Of a stretch of DNA of 64,000 nt, positions 33,569 through 41,641 are shown piece after piece. The stretch is from Clostridia bacterium (GTDB taxonomy: Bacteria > Bacillota > Clostridia > Christensenellales > Aristaeellaceae), in the NCBI GenBank assembly GCA_017501255.1, contig JAFVXE010000052.1:1-64000 (forward strand), in the 5' to 3' direction. A program made the position numbers and the translations under genes. How positions within the stretch are numbered: the stretch's first letter is position 1; each line of letters starts with the position of its first letter. The notes below the pieces were generated by a model that did not search any database, was not told the origin of the DNA, and worked only from the letters and a program-made list of their open reading frames with translations.

Positions 33569-34669
33569 ATGAATACTCCCCTTCGCTATGCCCTGATCGG
33601 CTGCGGACGCATTGCCCCCAACCATATTGCTGCATACATGAACAACTGCGCAGAGCTGACCCTCTGCGCAGTTTGTGACCCTGTGCCTGAACGGATGGAA
33701 GCCGTGCTGGCTCCTCTGCCCGAGGAGGAAAAGGCCAAGGTGCGCCGCTATACCGATTACAAAGAAATGCTGGCTAATGAAAAGCCTGAGCTGTGTGCCA
33801 TTGCCACCGAAAGCGGCAAGCACGCCGCTATCGGTATGGATGTGATCGCCGCCGGCAGCAATCTGATTATCGAAAAGCCCATTTCCCTCAGCATCAAGGA
33901 CGCCAAAGCGCTGATTGCTGCCGCCGGGGAAAAAGGCGTGAAGCTGTGCGCCTGCCATCAGAACCGCTTCAACAAGTCCATCCAGAAGATCCGTTCCGCA
34001 GTGGAGGAAAACCGCTTCGGCAAGATGCTCCACGGCGCTGCCCATATCCGCTGGAACCGCAGCCTGCCCTACTATCAGCAGGCGCCCTGGCGGGGCACCT
34101 GGGCGCAGGACGGCGGTGCGCTGATGAACCAGTGCATCCACAACATTGACCTGCTGCGCTGGATGATGGGCGACGAGGCCACCGAAGTGATGGCTTACAC
34201 CGATAATCTCTGCCACGACTTCATCGAAGCCGAGGACTTGGGCATGGCGCTGGTGCGCTTTGCGGGCGGCTCCTACGGTCTCATCGAAGGCACCACCAAT
34301 ATCTATCCCCGCAATCTGGAAGAAACCCTCTACCTGTTTGGCACCGAAGGTACCGTCAAGGCTGGCGGCAAGAGTGTCAATATCATTGAGGAGTGGGACT
34401 TCAAGCAGGATTGCGGCGACCCGGCGGTTATCAAGCAGCAGTACGGCGAAAACCCGCCCAATGTATATGGTTTCGGTCATACGCCCCTGTATGCGGACGT
34501 GATCGCCGCTATTCGTGAGGATCGCGCCCCCTATGTGGACGGCGAAGCGGGTCTGCGTGCGCTGGAAACCGTGCTGGCGATTTACAAGTCCGCTGCGGAG
34601 CACCGCCCGGTGCAATTACCGCTGGAAGATTGCTCCACCATGGATTTCGTGGGGAGGTTCGACCGATGA
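33569..34669 (+). CDS. wbpB: Gfo/Idh/MocA oxidoreductase, UDP-GlcNAcA 3-dehydrogenase (WbpB-like)
   Basis: 366 residues with AAAGGAG before the ATG. The Rossmann motif is LIGCGRIAPNHIAAY. The EKP signature of the family appears as IIEKPISLS, followed by CHQNRFNKS and the WRGTWAQDGGALMNQCIHNIDLL motif. In the Wbp pathway it oxidises C3 of UDP-GlcNAcA for transamination. Its stop overlaps the start of the acetyltransferase (ATGA). Enzyme identity rests on gene context. Confidence 0.85.
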   Translation: MNTPLRYALIGCGRIAPNHIAAYMNNCAELTLCAVCDPVPERMEAVLAPLPEEEKAKVRRYTDYKEMLANEKPELCAIATESGKHAAIGMDVIAAGSNLIIEKPISLSIKDAKALIAAAGEKGVKLCACHQNRFNKSIQKIRSAVEENRFGKMLHGAAHIRWNRSLPYYQQAPWRGTWAQDGGALMNQCIHNIDLLRWMMGDEATEVMAYTDNLCHDFIEAEDLGMALVRFAGGSYGLIEGTTNIYPRNLEETLYLFGTEGTVKAGGKSVNIIEEWDFKQDCGDPAVIKQQYGENPPNVYGFGHTPLYADVIAAIREDRAPYVDGEAGLRALETVLAIYKSAAEHRPVQLPLEDCSTMDFVGRFDR

Positions 34670-35229
34670 GCGCATACGTGCACCCTTCCGCCATCGTGGA
34701 TGAGGGCGCAGAGCTGGGCGAGGGCACCAAAGTGTGGCATTTCTGCCATGTAGAAGGGTCCAGCCGCATCGGCGAGAAGTGCTCCATCGGGCAGAACTGC
34801 TACGTGGGTCAGCGGGTCACCATCGGCAATGGCTGCAAGCTGCAAAACAATGTCAGCATTTACGAGGGCGTAACCCTTGGCAACGGCGTTTTTTGCGGCC
34901 CCAGCTGCGTTTTCACCAACGATTTGACCCCCCGTGCCCTCTACCCCAAGGGGCATGAAAACTTCGTCCACACCCCGGTGGAGGATGGCGCTTCCATCGG
35001 TGCCAATGCCACCGTGGTCTGCGGCCACCGCATCGGCCGCTGCGCTATGATCGGCGCAGGCGCTGTGGTCACCACCGATGTTCCGCCCCATGCCCTGATG
35101 CTGGGGGTACCCGCCCGCCAGCATGGTTATGTGTGCACCTGCGGCCAGCGGCTCAAGGGCGATTCTCTGGAATGCCCTGTCTGCGGGCGGCGTTTTGAAC
35201 AGGACGGAGCCGGATTAAAGGAGCTTTGA
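34666..35229 (+). CDS. wbpD: Left-handed beta-helix N-acetyltransferase (WbpD-like)
   Basis: 187 residues. Hexapeptide repeats run from about residue 12 to 150 (IGEKCSIGQNCYVGQ, TIGNGCKLQNNVSIY). The VFTNDLTPRA loop and IGAGAVVTTDVPPHALMLGVPAR segment are characteristic of WbpD-type 3-N-acetyltransferases. A C-terminal pair of CxC/CxxC motifs (CTCGQRL and CPVCGRRF) makes a small zinc ribbon, also common in this family. It should acetylate the C3 amino group made by the aminotransferase. It overlaps wbpB by four bases. Confidence 0.87.
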   Translation: MSAYVHPSAIVDEGAELGEGTKVWHFCHVEGSSRIGEKCSIGQNCYVGQRVTIGNGCKLQNNVSIYEGVTLGNGVFCGPSCVFTNDLTPRALYPKGHENFVHTPVEDGASIGANATVVCGHRIGRCAMIGAGAVVTTDVPPHALMLGVPARQHGYVCTCGQRLKGDSLECPVCGRRFEQDGAGLKEL

Positions 35230-35230
35230 T

Positions 35231-36373
35231 ATGAATTTTCATGATTTGCACGCCCAGTATGAGGCGCTGAAAACCGAAATCGATGCTGGCATCGCTTCCG
35301 TGCTGGAAAGCGGACAGTTTATCCTTGGCAAGCAGGTGGCGGAGCTGGAAGAAAAGCTGGCAGCCGATGTGGGCCGCAAGCATTGCGTATGCTGCGGCAA
35401 CGGCACCGATGCCCTGATCCTCGCCCTGAAGATGTGGGGCGTGAAGGCTGGGGATGCTGTTTTCGTGCCGGATTTCACCTACTTTGCCTCCGCCGGCTGC
35501 GCCGATGCGGTGGGCGCTTGCGCCATTCCTGTGGATATCCGGCTGGATACCTTCAATCTCTGCACCGAAGCGCTGGAAGCCATGATTGAAAAAGTCAAGG
35601 CCGAAGGCAAGCTGACGCCCCGTGTCATCGTGGTGGTGGACCTGTTCGGTCAGCCTGCGGAGCACGACAAGGTGCGTGCCATCGCCGACAAGCATGGCCT
35701 TTTGGTGCTGGAGGATGCAGCCCAGGGCTACGGCGGCAGCTTCAACGGCCGTGCCGCCTGCTCCTTTGGCGATGCTGCCATTACCAGTTTCTTTCCTGCC
35801 AAGCCGTTGGGCTGCTACGGCGACGGCGGCGCTGTGTTCGTGGATTCCGACGAGGACGACGCCCTGCTGCGTTCCCTGCGGGCCAATGGCCGCAGCCCTG
35901 TGGACAAGTATGACAACGTACGCTTTGGCCTCAATTCCCGTCTGGATACTTTGCAGGCTGCCATTCTGCTGCCCAAGCTGAAAGCCTTGCGGGACTACGA
36001 ACTGGATGCGCTGGACAAGGCTGCTGACCGCTATACGGAGCTTCTTTCCGATATCGTGGTCACCCCCACTGTGCTGCCAGGCTACCGCAGCAGTTGGGCC
36101 CAGTATACGGTGCTGTTGAAGGATCGTTCCATGCGGGATACAGCTCAGGCTGCCCTGAAAGCTCAGGGGATTCCCACCATGGTGTACTATCCCAAAGGAA
36201 TGCACAGCCAGACTGCTTTTGCTGGCTGCCAGTTCCCGGACAGCGACTATCCGGGTTCCATGGCTGCCTGCGACCGGGTGCTTTCCCTGCCCATGCATCC
36301 CTACCTGAAGGATGAGGAAATCGAAACCGTTGCCACCGCCCTGCGCAGCTTCGTGGAGGGCTGGTCGTGCTGA
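35231..36373 (+). CDS. wbpE: DegT/DnrJ/EryC1 aminotransferase (WbpE-like)
   Basis: 380 residues. The PLP site includes GTDALILAL (phosphate side), VLEDAAQGYGGS and SFFPAKPLGCYGDGGAV with the Schiff-base lysine; LNSRLDTLQAAIL and the C-terminal GIPTMVYYPKGMH motif are typical. It would transaminate the 3-keto sugar from WbpB with glutamate. It starts one base after the acetyltransferase stop with AAGGAG upstream, completing a four-gene cassette for UDP-2,3-diacetamido-2,3-dideoxy-D-glucuronic acid. No 2-epimerase or glycosyltransferase is nearby. Confidence 0.88.
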   Translation: MNFHDLHAQYEALKTEIDAGIASVLESGQFILGKQVAELEEKLAADVGRKHCVCCGNGTDALILALKMWGVKAGDAVFVPDFTYFASAGCADAVGACAIPVDIRLDTFNLCTEALEAMIEKVKAEGKLTPRVIVVVDLFGQPAEHDKVRAIADKHGLLVLEDAAQGYGGSFNGRAACSFGDAAITSFFPAKPLGCYGDGGAVFVDSDEDDALLRSLRANGRSPVDKYDNVRFGLNSRLDTLQAAILLPKLKALRDYELDALDKAADRYTELLSDIVVTPTVLPGYRSSWAQYTVLLKDRSMRDTAQAALKAQGIPTMVYYPKGMHSQTAFAGCQFPDSDYPGSMAACDRVLSLPMHPYLKDEEIETVATALRSFVEGWSC

Positions 36374-36882
36374 CCATCCGTCCCATGACCCCGGCAGACG
36401 ATTTTGCCGCCGTTGCACAGGTCTACGCTGACAGCTGGAAGCACGCCTATCAGGGATTGGTGCCCCAGCGGTATTTGGACAAACTGCGCCCGGAAAGCTG
36501 GATCGGTCTTCTGAAAGCTGATCCGGAAGCCAACTGGATCGCTTTGCTGGATGACCGGGTCATTGGCGCAGCCTATGTGTCCTACGCACGGGATGAAGCC
36601 CGGCAAGGCTTTGGCGAGATCGTCAGCCTGTACCTGCTGCCGGAGATGATCGGTAAAGGATATGGCCGTCTGCTTTGGCAGGCCGCTGTTGAGCATTGCC
36701 ATCAGCAGGGCCTCAGCGGGGTTTGCCTGTGGGTACTCATGGGCAATGACCCCGCCTGCCGCTTCTACCAGCGCATGGGGATGCAGCCTTCCGGACGCAC
36801 CAAAACCGAAGCCATCGGCGGCGAGATGCTGCCCCTGAAGGAATACATTCTGTTGCTGGAAGACTCCGGCGCATCCAACTGA
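36367..36882 (+). CDS. GNAT family N-acetyltransferase
   Basis: 171 residues from a GTG that overlaps the end of the aminotransferase gene by seven bases. The acetyl-CoA-binding segment is EIVSLYLLPEMIGKGYGRLLWQAAV (about 84-108), and LWVLMGNDPACRFYQRMGMQPSG completes a standard GNAT fold. Coupling to the nucleotide-sugar cassette may be incidental or may mean the enzyme acetylates a sugar or wall precursor. The pathway already has its own acetyltransferase. Confidence 0.83.
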   Translation: MLTIRPMTPADDFAAVAQVYADSWKHAYQGLVPQRYLDKLRPESWIGLLKADPEANWIALLDDRVIGAAYVSYARDEARQGFGEIVSLYLLPEMIGKGYGRLLWQAAVEHCHQQGLSGVCLWVLMGNDPACRFYQRMGMQPSGRTKTEAIGGEMLPLKEYILLLEDSGASN

Positions 36883-36896
36883 TCTGTAAGGAGTGA

Positions 36897-38141
36897 ATGC
36901 CTGTGACCACCCACCGTATGTTTCAGCGCCTGATTGCGTTGGTTCTGCTGTGCTGCCTGTTGCTTTCTGCCATTCCCGCTGCCAGCGCCGCCAGCAAAAA
37001 GAGCACGAATCTCACCGTCTCCTTTACTGCCCAGACCTACCAAAACCGTGCCCGTGACGCTCTGAAGCAGATCAACAAAATCCGTGCGGAGGAAGGGCTG
37101 CCGGAGCTGATCATGACCGGTGATCTGGAAAAAGCCGCTATCCAGCGGGCAGGCGAACTGTTTGTTTTCTTCGATCATTCCCGCCCCGATATGACCGACT
37201 ACGATACCATCATTGATGAGTACGGATCCCTGGCCCCCTGCGAGGTATCCACCGAATGCATCGCTGCCGGTTTCTCCAAGGCCGAGGAAACTTATCTGGA
37301 ATGGTACTCTTCCTCCTACGATGCCATCACCGACCCGGATTTCACCCATGCGGGCGTGGGCTGCGTCTATATGAAAGGCAGCGACAATGAATACTACTGG
37401 GTGCTGTTACTGACCGGTTTCCCCGAGGACTACGAGGGCAAGGCAGCGGGCAAGGCCACCAAAGCCGGTGCCACCAAAAGCATGAAGGTGGAGATCAGCA
37501 AGGATATGTACACCCACGCAGACAACAGCCACAAACGGTTCGAGCTGCGCTGCGCTGATGTGAACCTGAAATCCAAGTCCTCCGCCACCCTTACCGTCAA
37601 TCTGTATGACCGCTACGATGTAAAGATCGGCAAATGCGAAAACGCAGATCTGAAATTCAAAAGCAGCAATACTTCCCTCTTCACCGTCAGCGCAGAGGGT
37701 GAAGTGAAGCGCAAGAAGAGCGGCAGCGGCACTTTGACCATTACCGCCCCCGGGCTGGAAGACTTGAAAGTATCTGTCACTTGCGGCAGTGGTTCCTCCA
37801 GCGGTTCTTCCTCTTCTGGCAGCACTGCCAGCAATGCCGTGGCGGTAACCGCCACCACCATCAAGGAACGGGAGCCGGAGCTGACCGCCACCGAATACAG
37901 CAGCTATACCAAGCTGTCCGTATACGTCAAAGGTGCCAGCGGCTATGTGCTCTACCGTTCCACCAGCAAAACCGGCACTTACTCCAAGGTGGATGAACAG
38001 GCTACCACCAAGCGCTGGGATGTGAAGATTCAGGATGACGACATCTCCCGCACTTACTACTACAAGATACGTGCTTACAAAAACAGCAACGGCAAGCGGG
38101 TCTACAGCGAATATTCCGACCCGGTGAAGGTTGCGCCGTAA
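36897..38141 (+). CDS. Secreted CAP-domain protein with Ig-like and FN3-like repeats
   Basis: 414 residues with a signal peptide (hydrophobic about 9-30, cleavage near ASA-A). A CAP (SCP/PR1-type) domain follows (about 50-180: ALKQINKIRAEEGLPEL, FFDHSRPDMTDYDTII, HAGVGCVYM). A Big2-like Ig domain spans about 200-300. After a Ser/Gly linker, an FN3-like unit ends the chain (SGYVLYRSTSKTGTYSKV, YYYKIRAYK). It is a surface or secreted protein of unknown ligand. The ATG at 36897 is three bases from AAGGAG; a GTG at 36903 with better spacing is an alternative start. Confidence 0.8.
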   Translation: MPVTTHRMFQRLIALVLLCCLLLSAIPAASAASKKSTNLTVSFTAQTYQNRARDALKQINKIRAEEGLPELIMTGDLEKAAIQRAGELFVFFDHSRPDMTDYDTIIDEYGSLAPCEVSTECIAAGFSKAEETYLEWYSSSYDAITDPDFTHAGVGCVYMKGSDNEYYWVLLLTGFPEDYEGKAAGKATKAGATKSMKVEISKDMYTHADNSHKRFELRCADVNLKSKSSATLTVNLYDRYDVKIGKCENADLKFKSSNTSLFTVSAEGEVKRKKSGSGTLTITAPGLEDLKVSVTCGSGSSSGSSSSGSTASNAVAVTATTIKEREPELTATEYSSYTKLSVYVKGASGYVLYRSTSKTGTYSKVDEQATTKRWDVKIQDDDISRTYYYKIRAYKNSNGKRVYSEYSDPVKVAP

Positions 38142-38240
38142 TGCGGGACGAAAGGCAAGGGGCGCTGCCCCTTGACCCCGCCAAAGGGATTTCATCCCTT
38201 TGGAATCCCGGATCTGTGCCCATGGAATGGGCACAGGGAG
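38142..38240. repeat. Triple-hairpin intergenic repeat, copy 2
   Basis: Three perfect hairpins: CAAGGGGC/GCCCCTTG with loop GCT (38156-38174), CCAAAGGGA/TCCCTTTGG with loop TTTCA (38181-38203) and CTGTGCCCA/TGGGCACAG (38214-38236). The first keeps the GGGGCGCTGCCCC core and following ACCCCG motif of the copy at 16558-16633, and the TTTCA loop is also shared. Confidence 0.75.
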
Positions 38241-38276
38241 GGTAGTTCAACATATTGGCAAAATGTAATAATTCTT

Positions 38277-38322
38277 GATATGAAAAGAGCAGAGGATTTG
38301 ATGCCTCTGCTCTTTTCATATC
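38277..38322. terminator. Bidirectional terminator
   Basis: A 19-bp perfect stem starting GATATGAAAAGAGCAGAGG, eight-base loop, with T-runs from the stem base in both directions. It separates the CAP-domain gene (+) from the esterase gene (-). Confidence 0.85.
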
Positions 38323-38331
38323 GTGATTTTC

Positions 38332-39930
38332 TTACCTTGTAAACTGCTTCATAAACTGCCATGCGTGCTCACAGGTGTGCTCACGGCATTCGTGGCCTTG
38401 TTCGCTGATGGAAGCAAATGCGGTGCGGGTTACGCCATCCTGGCTTTCGAAGTAATGAATGGTCAGCACGCTGCCACGGCTGGGATCATCGTATTTCTTC
38501 ACCATATCGCCGCTGATGCCCCAGATGGGATCAGGCCAGTTGTCCTTCTCTTCCCAGGTGACGCTGTAGGGCGTTTTCAGCTGGTTGACCTCAAACACAT
38601 ACCGCATCCGATCCCAGCATTTTTCAGCCTGGAAGGGCAGCTCTGGCAGAGGCGTAATCTCGCCGCCGGCATAGAACAGCGGCACAGGCGTGCTGCGGTT
38701 GATTTCTACGGGCGCAGGCTGACCGTATACGTTGAGACCCACCTCGAAGGTGGCATCCATGGGTGCCAGTGCAGCAAACACCTGCGGATATTCCTGATAC
38801 AGATCCCAACTCTTGCAGCCGCCCATGGAGAAACCGCTGGCATAGATACGGTGCTCGTCGATGGGATAGCGCTGCTTGAGAATCTCCAGCAGTTCCATCA
38901 TCTCCGTAGCGGTGGAATTCAGATGGTTCTCGACCGCCACCAGCAGGAAGTTATTGCGATTCGCCACCCGATACCAACCGGCTACATGGCTCAGGTAGAA
39001 GGTGGAGTCTCCACCGCCATGGAAAGCCAGCAGCAGCGGCACCGGGCCGTTATCCAGCAGGCCTTTGTTGTAATGGGCTACATAGCCGATGCGATGGGTT
39101 TCCGTACCCGCATCATCGCCCTGATTATCGGCAGAGGTGTAAACAGTGGCCGTGCCATACTCCTGCACCATGCCGATTTCGTCCATCACATCCTCGGTCT
39201 CCAGCTTGCCGCACCAACGCTTGAAACGATACACGAATTTCTTGAAATCTGCGGGTACATCTGCGGTATCCTTCACCAGCAGATGGTCGCAGGAAGAACG
39301 CAGTGCGTTGTTGATGGCATCGGTATTGCCCACGGAAACCACCGGGATATCCCGGCGCTCAGGGGCAGGAACCACGGACAGGCGTTCCAGAATGGCAACC
39401 GCCGGGGTGATCTCACCGGGGCCCCACAGGTACAGCCCATTGATGGTCTTCAGCAGGTTTTTGGCAACATAATCCGCAGAAGCGCCATAGCCATACAAGA
39501 AGGTGCGGAAAATGGCTCCCCGGATATACTTATCGCCCCATTCCTTGGTAAAGCGATCCCGGCTGAGCACCATGCCATCCTTGTAATACTGATGGATGCG
39601 GCTTTCGGCGATCAGGTCAATGAACAGGTTTTCATCCGCCTCCGCCCAGCCGCCGGGTGCCGTGGGATAGACAAACACCACGCTGGTGGAGTACTGGGCG
39701 GCAATCCTGTCAAAGCCGTGCTGCTGAGCGAAGAATACTGCCTCATCAATGGCCATTTCCTTCTCTTCCAGCACCAGCAGATAGGGAGCAAGAAAGCCGA
39801 AATTGATCAGATCGGAGAGTTCGTGACCCTTTGGAACATACACCTTCACCCGGAAACGGTCGAAGGAGCACGTCCACAAAACTTCCTCCCCTGCCAACTG
39901 ATAAAGGCTGATATTGGATTTGATGCCCAT
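38332..39930 (-). CDS. Alpha/beta-hydrolase, probable carbohydrate esterase (CE1/PHB-depolymerase-like)
   Basis: 532 residues without a signal peptide. The C-terminal half has the LLLAFHGGG oxyanion segment (about 299-307), the nucleophile elbow GFSMGG with Ser368, and a late His (QGHECREH) expected for the triad, as in CE1 feruloyl/acetylxylan esterases and LpqC-type depolymerases. The N-terminal half (about 40-215) repeats the pattern in weaker form, with GYGASA in place of GxSxG and a YLWGPGEITP segment, so the protein may be a fused duplicate. It is third in an operon with GH43 and GH51, so removal of ester substituents from arabinoxylan is likely. Confidence 0.75.
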   Translation of the reverse strand: MGIKSNISLYQLAGEEVLWTCSFDRFRVKVYVPKGHELSDLINFGFLAPYLLVLEEKEMAIDEAVFFAQQHGFDRIAAQYSTSVVFVYPTAPGGWAEADENLFIDLIAESRIHQYYKDGMVLSRDRFTKEWGDKYIRGAIFRTFLYGYGASADYVAKNLLKTINGLYLWGPGEITPAVAILERLSVVPAPERRDIPVVSVGNTDAINNALRSSCDHLLVKDTADVPADFKKFVYRFKRWCGKLETEDVMDEIGMVQEYGTATVYTSADNQGDDAGTETHRIGYVAHYNKGLLDNGPVPLLLAFHGGGDSTFYLSHVAGWYRVANRNNFLLVAVENHLNSTATEMMELLEILKQRYPIDEHRIYASGFSMGGCKSWDLYQEYPQVFAALAPMDATFEVGLNVYGQPAPVEINRSTPVPLFYAGGEITPLPELPFQAEKCWDRMRYVFEVNQLKTPYSVTWEEKDNWPDPIWGISGDMVKKYDDPSRGSVLTIHYFESQDGVTRTAFASISEQGHECREHTCEHAWQFMKQFTR

Positions 39931-39948
39931 GATAAGCAGCTCCTTTCC

Positions 39949-41556
39949 TTACATTTCTTTCACAAACCGGAACATATTCCAGGACAGGGGTTTCAGCATC
40001 GCCTGCACCTGACCCTCCGCACAGGTGGTATCCGGCACGGAAACCGGCAGAATGGTATCGGGATGCTCATAGTTGTTGTAGGCTTCCGTATCCTCGGAGA
40101 ACATGGTACTATGCTCCTTGAACTGCCAGCCTTCAAAAGCGCTCACATCCAGCGTGAACTGCTGCTCATCCTGCCAGTCTGCATTGGCAACGAACACCGT
40201 CAGCTCGCCTGCTTCCTCGTTGAAGGCGGCAGCTGCCTGCACATAGGGCACGCCGGTGAAATCGCCGTACTGGTTCATATCGTCGATGGCATAGCCTTCC
40301 ACGTTGAAGGTTTCGCATTCCACCACCGGCTGCAGGGATACACCCTTGGCATAGCGGATCAGCTGAGTCATGGGATAATAAGCAGCGCTCTTCCACACGT
40401 GTTCCCGGTCGTTGGCGCACAGCAGGTTGATACCGCTGGTGGCGCAGCCGATCTTGATGCGATCCGCATGGCGCAGCATGGTCAGCATCACCATCACATT
40501 GGAAAGGGTGCGGGGCATCTCGCCATTGAGGGGGAAGCTGCGGCGGGTGGACCAGTCATCCGGGTCGTGACGTACATACTTGCGCTCCGGATCCAGCCCC
40601 AGGAAGCCCATGGCAGGCTGACGGCCGCCCATACCCAGCTTGGCGCCCTGAGCAGGACGGTAGGAACAAGCGTATTCATCCAGCGACAACAGCATGGTTT
40701 TTTCGGAGCGCAGGTGGGTTTTCAGGAAGTCGCACAGGGCGATTTCGGTCTGGATATACTTCTCGAACGCCTGCGAACCAGCCATCAGAGCCGGGATGTT
40801 TCCGGGAGGTGCGGAGTGATAGTGATGCAGGGAGATGTAATCCACCACTTCATAGCATTCCCGGAGCACCTGCAGATCCCAGTCCGGATAATGGTTCAGG
40901 AAGGGCGAGGAAGAAGCGCAGGCAACGGTTTCGATGGTGGGATCGATCCACTTGAGGGCTTTGGAAACCTCATGAGCCAGTACGCCGTAGCCCTTGGGAT
41001 CCTTCTGATAGGAGCCGATCTGCCAGGGGCCGTCCATTTCATTGCCCAGATACCAGGTTTTTACGCCATAGGGTTTCTCGTGACCATTCTGGCGGCGCTG
41101 CTCAGACCAATCGCTGCCGCCTTCAAAATTGGTGTATTCCACAATATCCATGGCATCCTGCAGGGTGCCGGTACCCAGATTGATGGTATACATAGCCTCT
41201 GCGCCGCACTTTTCCGCCCATTGCAGATACTCATCGTGGCCCACATCGTTGGGGATATATTGGAACCAGGCCGGATCCAAACGGGTTTTGCGTTTTTCCT
41301 TCGGGCCGAGGGAATCCTTCCAGTTCCAACCGGAAACAAAATTGCCGCCGGGCAGACGGACGCAGGGCAATCCCGCTTCCTTCAGGCCCTGATAAAAATC
41401 CTGACGGAAGCCCTGCTCATCCGCAGTGGGATGCTTGGGGTTGTACATACTGCCGTTGACCATGGAACCAATGGGCTCCAGAAATGCGCCGAACAGCCGG
41501 GGAGAAATGGTTCCGATACGATAAGACGGATGAAGCGTCATTTTTGCTTTCTTCAT
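39949..41556 (-). CDS. GH51 alpha-L-arabinofuranosidase
   Basis: 535 residues from the ATG at 41556 with AAAGGA upstream. No signal peptide, so it acts inside the cell. The catalytic acid/base is Glu173 in YLGNEMDGPW and the nucleophile Glu294 in SLDEYACSY, with VRLPGGNFVSGWNWKDSLGP typical of GH51 barrels and a beta-sandwich C-terminal domain. It removes alpha-L-arabinofuranosyl side groups from arabino-oligosaccharides. It lies 85 bp after GH43 and 18 bp before the esterase. Confidence 0.92.
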   Translation of the reverse strand: MKKAKMTLHPSYRIGTISPRLFGAFLEPIGSMVNGSMYNPKHPTADEQGFRQDFYQGLKEAGLPCVRLPGGNFVSGWNWKDSLGPKEKRKTRLDPAWFQYIPNDVGHDEYLQWAEKCGAEAMYTINLGTGTLQDAMDIVEYTNFEGGSDWSEQRRQNGHEKPYGVKTWYLGNEMDGPWQIGSYQKDPKGYGVLAHEVSKALKWIDPTIETVACASSSPFLNHYPDWDLQVLRECYEVVDYISLHHYHSAPPGNIPALMAGSQAFEKYIQTEIALCDFLKTHLRSEKTMLLSLDEYACSYRPAQGAKLGMGGRQPAMGFLGLDPERKYVRHDPDDWSTRRSFPLNGEMPRTLSNVMVMLTMLRHADRIKIGCATSGINLLCANDREHVWKSAAYYPMTQLIRYAKGVSLQPVVECETFNVEGYAIDDMNQYGDFTGVPYVQAAAAFNEEAGELTVFVANADWQDEQQFTLDVSAFEGWQFKEHSTMFSEDTEAYNNYEHPDTILPVSVPDTTCAEGQVQAMLKPLSWNMFRFVKEM

Positions 41557-41641
41557 GGTTATGCTTTCCTTTCCTGTCCATAAGAATGCTCTCTGCCCCA
41601 AGCCCCGAAGCCGGCAGTGTGAGACAGAGAGCAAGCGTTCC

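Noticed and set aside
38323-41583. A 1086-codon plus-strand open frame
   Set aside because: It lies antisense to the esterase and GH51 genes, both of which have catalytic motifs; composition is typical of a reverse-frame shadow.
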